Source: Sphingomonadales bacterium
GTDB taxonomy: Bacteria > Pseudomonadota > Alphaproteobacteria > Sphingomonadales > Sphingomonadaceae
NCBI GenBank assembly: GCA_028871475.1
Contig: JAGWMZ010000001.1
Coordinates: 310,001-374,000, forward strand
Direction: 5' to 3'
DNA length: 64,000 nt
Shown here: in pieces, positions 33,206 to 42,468 of the stretch
Layout: every line of letters begins with the position of its first letter
Numbering within the stretch: the first letter of the stretch is position 1
Position numbers and translations under genes: made by a program
Notes under the pieces: model-generated
Told to the model about the DNA's origin: nothing
Database searches by the model: none
What the model saw: the letters and a program-made list of their open reading frames with translations, nothing else

Positions 33206-35476
33206 ATGTCCACCCCTTCCTTTGGTCCTTCGCTCGGCGGGGTAAAAGCGCGCCGCAGCCGCATGCGCAAGCGGATCGCGGCGCTGGCGCTGGGCATACT
33301 GGTCTGTGCGGCCGCCCCGGCGCAGTGTCAGGAAGGCGCGGAATGGGACCGGGCGCGGGCCGAGCTGCTGGCCAGCGCGCCGGGCACGCTGGGCCCGGCC
33401 ATCGCACGGTGGCGCCAGCTCGATGGCACCGACTCGGCGGGGTTTGACGCCTATGCCAGCTTCCTGCTGGCCTGGCCGGGCTTTCCCGATGAGGCGCGCA
33501 TGCGCATCGCCGCGGAAAAGAGTCTTGCGCTCACCACGGTCGACCCCAGCCGCCTCGTCGCCTTTTTCGACCGGTTCCCGCCGCTGACCAATCCCGGGCG
33601 CGGCGCCTATGCGGTCGCCCTCACCAATCTGCGCCGCCCCGAGGCCGCCTCGGTGGCGCTGGCCGCCTGGCGCGGCGGGGCACTGAACGATGCCGACGAA
33701 CAGGCGATCTTCACCCGCTGGGGCAGCCGTTTCACCCAGGCCGACCATGATGCGCGGCTCGATGCCGTGCTGTGGGATGGCAATACGGCTCAGGCGACCC
33801 GCACGATGCCCTATGCCAGTCCGGCGGCGCAGGCTCTGGCGCAGGCCCGCCTTGCCATCCAGCAGACCGCGCCCACCAGTGTCGAGCCCGGCGATGTCAC
33901 CCCCAGCGACGATGCCGCCGCGATGGAAGCCGCGACCCGCGCGGCCAACCCCTCGCTCTTTGCCTCGGCCACGCCGCCCGTGACGCCGACCACCCCGGTC
34001 CTTCCCACCATTGCCCCGCCGACCAGCGAGATGCTGGCCGATCCGGGCTATCTGGTCGACCGGGCGCGCATGCTCTTCCGCCAGGGCCGCTATAGCGAGG
34101 CCGCGCAAATGTATGCGACGCGCCCACCCGCCAGCCATCCCGCCTTTGACCTGCGCCGCTGGGTGCAATCGAACCTGCTGGCCGCGCGGCAGACCGATCC
34201 TGCCAGCGCGATCACCATCGCCCTTGCCGCCCGTAACGGCTTTGCCCCCGGCACCGACATCGCACGCCAGCCCTTCGGCGTGCGTGACGATTACACCACG
34301 CTGATGTGGCTGGGAGCGACCAGCGCCCTCTGGCAGTTGAACGATACGGCGCGCGCCGCAGAGCTGTTTGTGCGCTATGCCACTGCCGCTCGCACGCCCC
34401 AGACGCGCGCCAAGGGCTATTACTGGGCCGGGCGGGCGCTGGAACAGGGCGGGCGCGGACAGGAAGCCCAAACCTATTTCGACTCCGCCGCCGCCTATCC
34501 GGACGAATATCACGGCATGCTGGCACTGGAAAAGCTCGGCCGCCCCCTGCCTTCACTCAAGGATGCGCCCCGCCACGCGCCCACCGCGCGTGAACGCGCG
34601 GCCTTCGCCGCCCGTCCGCTGGTACAGGCAACCCGTGAGGTTTCGCGCGACAGCGACTGGGCGACGGCGATCAAGTTCTTTCGCGAAATCGCCGAGCAGG
34701 CACAGTCGCCGCAGGACTTTACCCTGCTGGCCGATTTCGCCCATGCCATCGGGCGACGTGACCTCGGCGTGATTGCCGGACAGGCCGCGGAAAATGACGG
34801 CGTGCCGGGCTTTCGCGCGCTGGCCTTCCCGGTCATCCCCGTGCCACCGGGCGGGAACTGGACGATGGACCACGCCATCGCGCGGCAGGAAAGCCAGTTC
34901 AGCCAATATGCCATCAGCCGCACCGGCGCGCGCGGCCTGATGCAGCTGATGCCCGCCACTGCCGCCGAACAGGCGCGCAAGCTGGGCATTCCCTACAATC
35001 CCGCCGCGCTAAGCAGCGATCCGCAGCTCAACCTGCAACTGGGCGATGCCTATTTCGCTCGGCTGCTCAGCGGCTTTGACGGCTCTTACCCGCTGGCCGT
35101 GGCGGCCTATAACGCCGGTGGCGGCAATGTGCGCAAATGGCTGGCCCAGCGCGGCGATCCGCGCGGCGGCTCCACCCAGAGCTGGGCCGACTGGATCGAG
35201 CATATCCCCTTTGCCGAAACGCGCGGCTATGTGCAGCATGTGCTGGAAAATGCCGTGGTCTATGAGGCGATGAACCCGTCTCATGCGCAAGATCGCGGTG
35301 CCGGGCCGCTGGGCCACTTCCTGCGCGTGGCCGCCCCGGTCGCCGTCCCCGCCGCCCCCCTGCCCAGTGCTCCAGCCGATGGCGGACGCCCCGCCCCCGC
35401 TCGCCCGGAAGGCACGCCCGGCAATTTCGTCTCCTCGCCCGTGGTCCAGCCGGTTCCGACAGGCAGCAATCCGTGA
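33206..35476 (+). CDS. Soluble lytic murein transglycosylase (GH23)
   Basis: Cleaves peptidoglycan glycan strands in the periplasm with formation of 1,6-anhydromuramic acid. The product (756 residues from 33206) has a signal peptide (IAALALGILVCAAAPAQCQ), a long helical superhelix (U/L domains) as in Slt70, and a C-terminal SLT domain: AIARQESQFSQYAIS with catalytic Glu near residue 561, GARGLMQLMPATA, and VAAYNAGGGNVRKWL, then IPFAETRGYVQHVLENAVVYE. A Pro/Ala-rich tail follows. The frame is open to 32975; starts at 33206 (GGGAG 12 bases upstream) and 33263 are both possible. It overlaps greB by four bases. Confidence 0.92.
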   Translation: MSTPSFGPSLGGVKARRSRMRKRIAALALGILVCAAAPAQCQEGAEWDRARAELLASAPGTLGPAIARWRQLDGTDSAGFDAYASFLLAWPGFPDEARMRIAAEKSLALTTVDPSRLVAFFDRFPPLTNPGRGAYAVALTNLRRPEAASVALAAWRGGALNDADEQAIFTRWGSRFTQADHDARLDAVLWDGNTAQATRTMPYASPAAQALAQARLAIQQTAPTSVEPGDVTPSDDAAAMEAATRAANPSLFASATPPVTPTTPVLPTIAPPTSEMLADPGYLVDRARMLFRQGRYSEAAQMYATRPPASHPAFDLRRWVQSNLLAARQTDPASAITIALAARNGFAPGTDIARQPFGVRDDYTTLMWLGATSALWQLNDTARAAELFVRYATAARTPQTRAKGYYWAGRALEQGGRGQEAQTYFDSAAAYPDEYHGMLALEKLGRPLPSLKDAPRHAPTARERAAFAARPLVQATREVSRDSDWATAIKFFREIAEQAQSPQDFTLLADFAHAIGRRDLGVIAGQAAENDGVPGFRALAFPVIPVPPGGNWTMDHAIARQESQFSQYAISRTGARGLMQLMPATAAEQARKLGIPYNPAALSSDPQLNLQLGDAYFARLLSGFDGSYPLAVAAYNAGGGNVRKWLAQRGDPRGGSTQSWADWIEHIPFAETRGYVQHVLENAVVYEAMNPSHAQDRGAGPLGHFLRVAAPVAVPAAPLPSAPADGGRPAPARPEGTPGNFVSSPVVQPVPTGSNP

Positions 35477-35985
35477 GCGGCGCGATGAAACCCACTCGCC
35501 CCCTGCACGAAGGGCCGCCCATCACCCCCGCCGGCTTTGCCACGCTGCGCGCCCGCTATGACCACCTGCTGGGAACGGAAAGGCCGCAGATCGTCGAGAT
35601 CGTCAGCTGGGCGGCGGGCAATGGTGACCGTTCGGAAAACGGCGATTACCTCTACGGCCGCAAGCGCATGCGCGAGATCGACCGCGAACTCGCCTTCCTC
35701 GCCCGCCGCATGAAAGCCGTGCGCGTGGTCGACCCGGCGCGGCAGGGCGACAAGGCGCGCTGCTGGTTCGGCGCAACCGTGACGATTGCGGATGAGGACG
35801 ACAATCATCGCACGCTCACTTTGGTGGGCGACGACGAACAGGATGCGGGCGCCGGGCGGATCGGCTGGTCGGCCCCCTTGGCGCGGGCGTTGCGGGGGGC
35901 AGGCCTGGGCGATCTGCGGAAGGTCGTCCTGCCCGGCGGGGAGAAGGAATGGGAAGTGATCGGGATCGAATATCCTGATTTGTAA
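35473..35985 (+). CDS. greB: Transcription elongation factor GreB
   Basis: Rescues backtracked RNA polymerase by stimulating transcript cleavage. The 170-residue protein has ITPAGFATLRARYDHLLGTERPQIV, then WAAGNGDRSENGDYLYGRKRMREIDRELAFL, in which the acidic coiled-coil tip (GDRSENGDY) is the Gre signature and the WAA and YGRKRMREID context is GreB rather than GreA. The C-terminal FKBP-like domain ends VIGIEYPDL. The GTG at 35473 overlaps the transglycosylase stop (GTGA), implying coupling; an ATG four codons later is the alternative. Confidence 0.9.
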   Translation: MSGAMKPTRPLHEGPPITPAGFATLRARYDHLLGTERPQIVEIVSWAAGNGDRSENGDYLYGRKRMREIDRELAFLARRMKAVRVVDPARQGDKARCWFGATVTIADEDDNHRTLTLVGDDEQDAGAGRIGWSAPLARALRGAGLGDLRKVVLPGGEKEWEVIGIEYPDL

Positions 35986-35999
35986 GAAGAAGGGGAAGA

Positions 36000-36021
36000 T
36001 GCGAGGGCCATCGCCCTCGCA
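36000..36021. repeat. GCGAGGG/CCCTCGC hairpin downstream of greB
   Basis: TGCGAGGGC-CATC-GCCCTCGCA, identical to the core at 21636, begins 15 bases after the greB stop. Purine-rich (AAGAAGAAGGGGAAGA) and pyrimidine-rich (TCTCTCTTCTGCTTCC) flanks can extend the stem. Confidence 0.8.
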
Positions 36022-36138
36022 CCGTCTCTCTTCTGCTTCCAAAACCCAAAACCAAATCGAGCCGCAGAGAGCTTCCCAACTCCCTGCGGCCCGCTCGCTT
36101 GCCTTGAGGGGGTGAGTAAACCCGCCCCCTCTCAGGAC

Positions 36139-38463
36139 TTACTTGATGCCGAGGCTGATGCCGAAGATGCGCGGATCATTGTAGACGCCGGCCATATAAT
36201 TCTCGATCACGCCGACCAGATTGTGCTGGTTGGTGAGGTTACGCACATAGGCGGCCACATCATAGTGATCGTTGTGCCAGCCGATCTTGGCCCCGCCCTC
36301 GAAATTGTTGTTCGAGGTGAATTCGATCGTCTTGTAGGGCACGAAATAGGTGCGCCCCTGCAGGTTCCAGTCGGTCGAGACGTAGAACTTGCCGATCTTC
36401 GTCGGGATGTCATAGCGCGCCGAGGCGTTGAAGTTGTACTTGGGCGCCTGGGGCAGCGGGTTGCCGTTGATCTGGGCGTAATAGGCCGTGCCAGTGCCGG
36501 TGCCCTTGACGATCTGCGGGTTGAGCACGGTGCACACCTGCACGCCGTTGAGACCGCAGGTCTGGGCATAGACGTTGGTATCGTCAATTTCCGTGTGCAG
36601 CAGCGAGAGGCCAGCGTTCAGCGTCAGGTTCTGCACATGGGCGTTCAGCTCGGCCTCGCCGCCCCAGCCGCGCGCCTTGTTGGCATTGAAGAGCACGCCA
36701 TTGCCGTTGCTGTCATTGCCGTTGAGCTGGATGTTCTTCACTTCATAGTAGAAGCCGGTCAGGTTGAAGTGCACCGCATTGTTCAGGAACGAGCTCTTGA
36801 GGCCCGCTTCATAGCTGGTGTTGGTTTCGCTGTTCGCCGTGGTGAAGTCAGCGTTGAACACGGCCGAGCGGCCCTGAATGGTGGGGCCACGGAAACCGCG
36901 CGCGATGCGGGCATAGACATTCAGGTCCGGCGTCAGCTTGTACACCGCCGAAATGTCCCAGCTCGGCTTGGTGTCCGACAGGCGCACGAAGGTGCGGCCC
37001 GTGTAGGTCGAGACATTGGCCACCGTGTTGGCGGTTTTGAGCAGAGCCGTCTTCTTGGTGTCGTTGGTTTCGCGCACGCCGCCGGTGATGCTGAAGGCAT
37101 CGGTCACCTGATAGCTGGCCTGGCCGAAGATGCCCCAGCTGGTGTTGATGTCATGCAGCAGCACCCAGTTGTTGGGGTTGTTGGCGGTACCCTGCAGGAA
37201 GAAGGCGCGCTGGTCGAATTCGGTGTCGTCGCGGCTGTCGAAATAGATGCCGCCGACCTGCCACTTCAGGCGGGCCTTGTCGCTGCTGGCCAGGCGGACT
37301 TCTTCGGTCCACTGGTCAAGCCCGCGCAGACGGCCCTGCGATTCGCCATAACCGTTGGGCGCCCCGTTGAAGGGGAAGTTGACCGCTGCGCCGCCGTCCG
37401 TCTCACCGCGCGAGTAACCGCTGGCGTGCTGGAGCGAGGTGATCGAGGTCAGCGACACGGTGCCGAAATCATGGCGGGCGTGCAGCGTCTGGCCATAGGT
37501 GGTGTAGGCCTGCGGGTTGTTGCCACCCTCGTCATAGGCGACCTGCTTCTGGTTCCACGTCGGGTTGGGGGCAGTCGAACCCTTCACGATGGAGCCGCGA
37601 TAGAACAGCGTGGCCGTACCCGAATAGTCGCGATAGCTGGTGGTCAGGTTGATGCTGGTGGCCGGATCGGGATCGAACTGGATCTGAAAGCGGCCATCAT
37701 TCTCCGAGAAGCGGCCCAGAGTCTTGCTGCCGCCCACCGTGCCATCGGCGCTGGGGCCGGTGTAGGTGTTGGTCACCCAATTGTCGCGGTGCTGATGCAG
37801 GCCCGACAGGCGGAAGGTAACCGAGCCATCCTTGGCGATGGGGCCGGAAATGGCGGCCTCGGCTTCCTGCGAATTGTAGCTGCCCCACGAGGCGTTGACA
37901 TGGCCGGTCCAGTCCTTGGTCGGCTTGGCATTGTCGAACTTGATGATGCCCGCCGTGGTGTTGCGGCCAAACAGCGACCCCTGCGGCCCGCGCAGCACTT
38001 CGATCTGCTGAATGTCATAGGCCGGATTCGACTTGAGCACCACATGCTCGAGCACCACATCGTCCTGAATGATCGACACGGGCTGGCTGGCGCCCAGATA
38101 GAAGTCGATGTTGCCAAGGCCGCGAATGTAGAAGCGCGGGAAGATGCGGCCCGTGGTCGATTCGACATAAAGGCTGGGCACGCGGCCCGACAGGCTGAGC
38201 AGCGAATCCGAACCGGCCGCCTTGTAATCGGCATAGTCGTCCGCCTTGATCACGCCCACGCTGATGGGGACGTTCTGAAGGTTTTCGGTGCGGCGCTGGG
38301 CGGTCACGGTGATCGTGCCGGTGTCCTCGGGCGCATCGGAGGTGGCGGGCTGGGCCGCGCTGGCAACCTTGTCAGCGGCATGGGCGACCGGCGCCTGCGA
38401 CAGCGCGATCAGGCTGGCGGCGGCGAGTACGAAACGCGCGCGATTGCGGTGAATGGTGGTCAT
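36139..38463 (-). CDS. TonB-dependent outer membrane receptor
   Basis: A 774-residue outer membrane transporter driven by TonB/ExbBD. It has a signal peptide (RFVLAAASLIALSQAPVAHA), a TonB-box-like segment (DTGTITVTAQRR), a plug domain with NVPISVGVI and IEVLRGPQGSLFGRNTTAGIIKF, and a long beta-barrel ending PRIFGISLGIK. The plug pattern is of the sphingomonad-expanded siderophore/carbohydrate receptor group; the substrate cannot be named. The ATG at 38463 follows AGGGGAC, giving a proper signal peptide; the open frame to 38673 is rejected. It stands alone, without a neighbouring sigma/anti-sigma pair or transporter. Confidence 0.93.
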   Translation of the reverse strand: MTTIHRNRARFVLAAASLIALSQAPVAHAADKVASAAQPATSDAPEDTGTITVTAQRRTENLQNVPISVGVIKADDYADYKAAGSDSLLSLSGRVPSLYVESTTGRIFPRFYIRGLGNIDFYLGASQPVSIIQDDVVLEHVVLKSNPAYDIQQIEVLRGPQGSLFGRNTTAGIIKFDNAKPTKDWTGHVNASWGSYNSQEAEAAISGPIAKDGSVTFRLSGLHQHRDNWVTNTYTGPSADGTVGGSKTLGRFSENDGRFQIQFDPDPATSINLTTSYRDYSGTATLFYRGSIVKGSTAPNPTWNQKQVAYDEGGNNPQAYTTYGQTLHARHDFGTVSLTSITSLQHASGYSRGETDGGAAVNFPFNGAPNGYGESQGRLRGLDQWTEEVRLASSDKARLKWQVGGIYFDSRDDTEFDQRAFFLQGTANNPNNWVLLHDINTSWGIFGQASYQVTDAFSITGGVRETNDTKKTALLKTANTVANVSTYTGRTFVRLSDTKPSWDISAVYKLTPDLNVYARIARGFRGPTIQGRSAVFNADFTTANSETNTSYEAGLKSSFLNNAVHFNLTGFYYEVKNIQLNGNDSNGNGVLFNANKARGWGGEAELNAHVQNLTLNAGLSLLHTEIDDTNVYAQTCGLNGVQVCTVLNPQIVKGTGTGTAYYAQINGNPLPQAPKYNFNASARYDIPTKIGKFYVSTDWNLQGRTYFVPYKTIEFTSNNNFEGGAKIGWHNDHYDVAAYVRNLTNQHNLVGVIENYMAGVYNDPRIFGISLGIK

Positions 38464-38847
38464 TGTGTCCCCTGTAATCCTTACCTGTCGGCTGCCGCAT
38501 AGTCCGCGCGCCGACGCCATGTCGCTGCCACATCCGCTCCCCTTGCCTGCCCGGGGCGGCCGATGGGCAGCCCGGGCGTTATCGAGGCGATAGGCAGCCG
38601 CGAGATCGAGAGAGCGGATGGACCGTCTCCCTGAGCGCGTCTTGCCTCGCGAATGTGACATTGGCTGGATCACCTAGGCCGATTTTTGCCGCGTTGCGCC
38701 GACCTTGCGCAATGCAACGTCACTTTGCTGCAACAGCGTATCTTTTACGCAACAGCACAATCGCCAATGCGGCATGGCGTGGCACACAGGCCCGCGCTGG
38801 CTTGCCGCGCCCCGCTTCCCCCCGGCGCGCTGCTCTGCCATGACGGC
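38464..38847. other. Divergent intergenic region, receptor gene / IalB-like gene
   Basis: These 384 bases separate two divergent genes and must carry both promoters. I see no gene. Two copies of GCAACAGC (38730-38737 and 38749-38756) lie 19 bp apart, which could be a regulator site on one face of the helix; this is weak evidence. No clear Fur-like or other known operator was found by eye. Confidence 0.4.
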
Positions 38848-39348
38848 ATGATGAAACGCGCCAGACTGCTTCCTCTCCTCGTTCCCGTCCTGCTGGTCGC
38901 CACGCCTGCCCTCGCGCGTGACAGCCTAGGCATGTTCGGCACATGGGGCGCCTTTCGCGACGCCGCCGTGCCGCGCTGCTATGCCATCGCCATGGCCGAA
39001 CCGGGGCGCGGCCCGCACCGGTTCACGGCCTATGCCGATGTTGGCACATGGCCCAAACGAGCGCTGCGCGGGCAGGTGCACTTCCGCCTCTCGCGCCGGA
39101 TCGACGCCAACCGCCCGGTGGTGCTCTCCATCGGCGGGCAGAAGATCAGGCTTTCGGCCGGCGGCAACGATGCATGGGCCCCCTCCCCGCGCGAGGATGC
39201 CGCCATCACCGCCGCCATGCGCTCGGCCAGCACGATGACGATCTATGCCCACGAAGCCTCGGGCAAGGTTTTTTATGACAGCTACATGCTGTCAGGCGCC
39301 GCCACGGCCATGGATGCCGCCATGCTGGGATGCGCAGGGGATCGATAA
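38848..39348 (+). CDS. IalB-like (invasion-associated locus B family) exported protein
   Basis: A 166-residue protein with a signal peptide (RLLPLLVPVLLVATPALA) followed by the IalB-like core: FGTWGAFRDAAVPRCYAIA, PVVLSIGGQKIRL and a C-terminal CAGDR. Two cysteines may form a disulfide. The family is named for a Bartonella virulence protein but is widespread in free-living alphaproteobacteria, so no virulence role is implied. The start is one of two adjacent ATGs at 38848/38851; the frame open to 38686 lacks a leader. It lies just upstream of rlmN. Confidence 0.78.
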   Translation: MMKRARLLPLLVPVLLVATPALARDSLGMFGTWGAFRDAAVPRCYAIAMAEPGRGPHRFTAYADVGTWPKRALRGQVHFRLSRRIDANRPVVLSIGGQKIRLSAGGNDAWAPSPREDAAITAAMRSASTMTIYAHEASGKVFYDSYMLSGAATAMDAAMLGCAGDR

Positions 39349-39413
39349 GCGCCGCAAGGCTCATCGCCGCGCCTCCCTAGCTTTTCCCCCGAAAAAAGCG
39401 TAAGGGCGCGCCC

Positions 39414-40691
39414 ATGTCCGACATCAGCCCGATTTCCGCGCCCGCCGCTTCGGCGGCTCCCATGCCTATTCCCGGCCACATCGACCCGGTGGTGACGCCG
39501 CGCGGCGTGACCGCGCGCCCTGACGGCAAGATCGACCTGCTGGGCCTGCCCCGCGCTGAAATCACCCGGCTGATGAGCGAAGCCGGGCTGGACGCGAAGG
39601 CCGCCAAGCTGCGCGGCAAGCAGGTGTTCCACTGGATTTACCACCGCGGCATCAGCGATTTCGAGGCGATGACCGACATCGCCAAATCCATGCGCCCCTG
39701 GCTGGCCGAGCGTTTCGTGGTGGGCCGCCCGGAGATCGTCGTCTCGCAGCACAGTGAGGACGGCACGCGCAAATGGCTGCTGCGCACGGCGGACGGGCAT
39801 GAGTTCGAGATGGTGTTCATCCCTGATGCTGATCGCGGCACACTTTGCGTCTCCTCGCAGGTGGGCTGCACGCTCAACTGCCGGTTCTGCCACACCGGCA
39901 CGATGCGTCTGGTGCGCAATCTGACGCCGGGCGAGATCGTGGGTCAGGTCATGCTGGCGCGCGATGCTTTGGGTGAATGGCCCAAGGGCGCAATGGACGG
40001 TCTGGACGAGGAGGAAGACGAGGGCGGCTATTCCTCCGACGGGCGCCTGCTGACCAACATCGTGATGATGGGCATGGGCGAGCCACTGTATAATTTCGAC
40101 AATGTTCGCGATGCGCTGAAAATCGTCATGGATGGCGATGGCCTTGCCCTGTCGAAGCGCCGCATCACCCTGTCCACCAGCGGGGTCGTGCCGATGATGG
40201 CCAAGGCGGGCGAGGAAATCGGCGTCAATCTGGCCGTCTCGCTGCATGCGGTGAGCAAGGAGGTGCGCGACGAGATCGTGCCGATCAACCGCAAATATGG
40301 CATCGAGGAACTGCTTCAGGCCTGCGCCGATTACCCCGGTGCCTCGAACGCGCGACGCATCACCTTTGAATATGTGATGCTGAAGGACAAGAACGACAGC
40401 GACGAGGATGCGCGCGAACTGGTGCGCCTCATCAAGCAGTATAATCTGCCCGCCAAGGTCAACCTCATCCCCTTCAACCCCTGGCCCGGCGCGATCTACG
40501 AATGCTCGACGCCGGAACGGATCAAGCGTTTCTCGGCCATCGTCTTCGAGGCGGGCATTTCCGCCCCGGTGCGTACGCCGCGCGGGCGCGATATCGATGC
40601 CGCTTGCGGGCAGCTCAAAACCGCCGCGCAGAAGATGTCGCGTGCCGATCTGGACCGGCTGGCCGAGGAAAAGCAGGCGGCTTTGGGCTAA
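39414..40691 (+). CDS. rlmN: Dual-specificity RNA methyltransferase RlmN
   Basis: Radical SAM enzyme that puts C2 methyl groups on A2503 of 23S rRNA and A37 of some tRNAs. The 425-residue protein has [19 protein letters not shown], the Fe-S cysteines CTLNCRFC (152, 156, 159), [33 protein letters not shown] and the C-terminal [14 protein letters not shown] holding the second catalytic cysteine. An acidic insert (LDEEEDEGG, about residues 197-205) lies after the radical SAM start and is longer than in E. coli RlmN. The N-terminal 30 residues are Ala/Pro-rich. A GCGAGGG hairpin follows the stop. Confidence 0.96.
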   Translation: MSDISPISAPAASAAPMPIPGHIDPVVTPRGVTARPDGKIDLLGLPRAEITRLMSEAGLDAKAAKLRGKQVFHWIYHRGISDFEAMTDIAKSMRPWLAERFVVGRPEIVVSQHSEDGTRKWLLRTADGHEFEMVFIPDADRGTLCVSSQVGCTLNCRFCHTGTMRLVRNLTPGEIVGQVMLARDALGEWPKGAMDGLDEEEDEGGYSSDGRLLTNIVMMGMGEPLYNFDNVRDALKIVMDGDGLALSKRRITLSTSGVVPMMAKAGEEIGVNLAVSLHAVSKEVRDEIVPINRKYGIEELLQACADYPGASNARRITFEYVMLKDKNDSDEDARELVRLIKQYNLPAKVNLIPFNPWPGAIYECSTPERIKRFSAIVFEAGISAPVRTPRGRDIDAACGQLKTAAQKMSRADLDRLAEEKQAALG

Positions 40692-40722
40692 GGACGCTTG
40701 GAAAAAGGACAAGAAGGAAAGT

Positions 40723-40742
40723 GCGAGGGCCATCGCCCTCGC
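40723..40742. repeat. GCGAGGG/CCCTCGC hairpin downstream of rlmN
   Basis: GCGAGGGC-CATC-GCCCTCGC, preceded by AAGGAAAGT and followed by GCTCCCG, begins 32 bases after the rlmN stop. The loop and stem match the copies at 21636 and 36000. Confidence 0.8.
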
Positions 40743-40794
40743 GCTCCCGCTTGTATCGCAAGGGGGGCGTAGCGCCAGCAGCGCCACGCGCCTT

Positions 40795-41637
40795 TCAGAA
40801 CCCTCCCAAAGCGCCGCCCAGTGATACCGGCTCGACCCGGCCGCCGACCCAAACGTCCGCGCCATCCTCGGTGACGATGACACGCCCGTCACCGCCCGCC
40901 TTTTGCCCCTGCGCCGCCACATAGCTGCCCTGCGCCAGACCGCTGGAAAACAGCACCTGCCCGATCGAGGCATTGAGGCTGCCTGTCACCGGGTCCTCGC
41001 GCATCTGGCCGCCCTCCACCGTGAAGAAGGCGCGGACTTCCCAATCCACACCCTCGCGCTCGCCGGGGCCGACAAGGCCAATGTCCATTTGCCGGGGCGC
41101 TCTGGCGGCATAGCCCACCTGCAGGACCTTTTCGGCACTGGCCAGACGCAGCAGCCGCCACCCCGGACCATTATCCGCCCAGACCGCCTCGAGCACATCC
41201 TCGCGCAGCACGCCGGTCAGCAGGTCGAGCGTTTCGGCGATTTCGGGTTCGGTCAAAGGGCCCGAACGGATCAGCGGCGGCGCGCGAAAGGCCAGCCTGT
41301 CCTCTTCCACCCGCACCTCGACCAGCCCCACGCCGCATTGCTGCACCACCACGCCCTCGCGCGCCGGCTTGCCGCCTGCCGCCAGCCAGGCCCAGGCTGT
41401 GCCCAGCGTGGGGTGCCCGGCAAAGGGCAACTCGCGCCCGGGGCAGAAGATCCGCACACGATAGTCGGCGCCCGGCTCGGTGGAGGGCAGCAGAAAAGTC
41501 GTCTCGGAAAAGCCCAGCCAGTTGCACAGGCCCTGCATCTGCGCATCGCTCAGCCAGGCGCCATCATGCACCACTGCCAGAGGGTTGCCGGTGAGCGGGG
41601 CATAGCCCGCAAAGACATCGACGAGATCGAGTTTCAT
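40795..41637 (-). CDS. PhzF-family isomerase-like protein
   Basis: A 280-residue protein of the PhzF/diaminopimelate epimerase fold. It has VDVFAGYAPLTGNPLAVV at the N-terminus, GFSETTFL with the catalytic Glu45, GRELPFAGHPTLG, and EDPVTGSLNASIG in the second domain. These are the family's conserved positions. No other phenazine genes are present, so phenazine synthesis is not implied; most PhzF homologues have unknown substrates. It is convergent with rlmN and divergent from the SDR gene. Confidence 0.9.
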   Translation of the reverse strand: MKLDLVDVFAGYAPLTGNPLAVVHDGAWLSDAQMQGLCNWLGFSETTFLLPSTEPGADYRVRIFCPGRELPFAGHPTLGTAWAWLAAGGKPAREGVVVQQCGVGLVEVRVEEDRLAFRAPPLIRSGPLTEPEIAETLDLLTGVLREDVLEAVWADNGPGWRLLRLASAEKVLQVGYAARAPRQMDIGLVGPGEREGVDWEVRAFFTVEGGQMREDPVTGSLNASIGQVLFSSGLAQGSYVAAQGQKAGGDGRVIVTEDGADVWVGGRVEPVSLGGALGGF

Positions 41638-41660
41638 GATACGTCCTTTCAGCGGGCAGA

Positions 41661-41717
41661 TTAGAAGAAATAGCGAAAGATGCGAGAGCCCTCGCCTTTC
41701 CTTTCGTCTTCTTCTAA
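41661..41717. repeat. Long interrupted palindrome between divergent genes (GCGAG type)
   Basis: TTAGAAGAA/TTCTTCTAA (9 bp), CGAAAG/CTTTCG (6 bp) and an inner GCGAG/CTCGC (5 bp) nest in one hairpin. Unlike its relatives it lies between divergent starts, 10 bases from the SDR ATG, so it could affect initiation rather than termination. Confidence 0.7.
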
Positions 41718-41727
41718 CCCTTGCGCC

Positions 41728-42468
41728 ATGACCTTACCCACCGTCCTCATCACCGGCGGCGCAAAGCGCATTGGCGCCCGCATGGCCCATGCCTTTGGCG
41801 CGGCGGGCTGGCATGTCATCATTCATTACGGCCAGTCACACAGCGATGCGCAGGCCGTTGCCGCCACCTTGCCCAGCGCCGAAACCGCGCAGTGCGATCT
41901 GGCCGATGGCGATGCGGCAGTGGCCATGGTGGATCGCCTGAACACGGCCCATCCCGACTGGCGCCTGCTCATCAATTCGGCGGCGGTGTTTCGCTATGAC
42001 GGCGCCGATCGCATCGATCCGGCGATCTTTGCCGAGGCGATGCAGGTCAATGCCCAGACCCCGGCCCGCATGGCGCAGCGTTTCCTCAACGGTGCCGCTG
42101 CCGGCCGCACGGTGATCAACATGCTCGACATGAAGCTGGCCAATCCCAACCCCGATTTTTTCAGCTACACCATGGCCAAGCACGCACTCTCCGCCACGGT
42201 GCGCATGTTGGCGATGGCCCATGCGGAGCATCACGTTTACGGCCTGGCCCCGGGCGCGATGATGCCAAGCTGGGACCAGCAGCCCGACGAGCACCTGTCT
42301 TCCGGCCGGATGAACCTGCTGCAACGGCTGACCGACCCCGACGAACTGGCCGATGCCGCCCTGTTCATGGCGCAGGGCATTCTGGCCAGCGGCGAGACAC
42401 TGTTCATCGATTCGGGGCAATTTCTGCTGTCGCAACCGCGCGATGTGCTTTATCTGGCTCGGGCATGA
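41728..42468 (+). CDS. Short-chain dehydrogenase/reductase
   Basis: A 246-residue Rossmann-fold NAD(P)H oxidoreductase. VLITGGAKRIGARMAHAF (TGxxxxxG at residues 9-16), LLINSAAVFRYD and SYTMAKHAL (catalytic Tyr and Lys four residues apart, about 146-150) are present. The GGAKRIG loop, with basic residues after the first glycines, and the APGAMMP segment resemble pteridine reductase/FolM-like SDRs, which prefer NADPH; this is a tentative sub-assignment. The start is set by the motif; the frame open to 41680 reads through the palindrome. It overlaps the next gene as ATGA. Confidence 0.85.
   Translation: MTLPTVLITGGAKRIGARMAHAFGAAGWHVIIHYGQSHSDAQAVAATLPSAETAQCDLADGDAAVAMVDRLNTAHPDWRLLINSAAVFRYDGADRIDPAIFAEAMQVNAQTPARMAQRFLNGAAAGRTVINMLDMKLANPNPDFFSYTMAKHALSATVRMLAMAHAEHHVYGLAPGAMMPSWDQQPDEHLSSGRMNLLQRLTDPDELADAALFMAQGILASGETLFIDSGQFLLSQPRDVLYLARA

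Noticed and set aside
36112..38502. 796-codon plus-strand open frame
   Set aside because: Entirely antisense to the TonB-dependent receptor; Val/Gly/Ala-rich with no recognisable motif.
38848..39348. IalB-like protein as a virulence factor
   Set aside because: The family is widespread in free-living alphaproteobacteria and nothing else here suggests pathogenicity.
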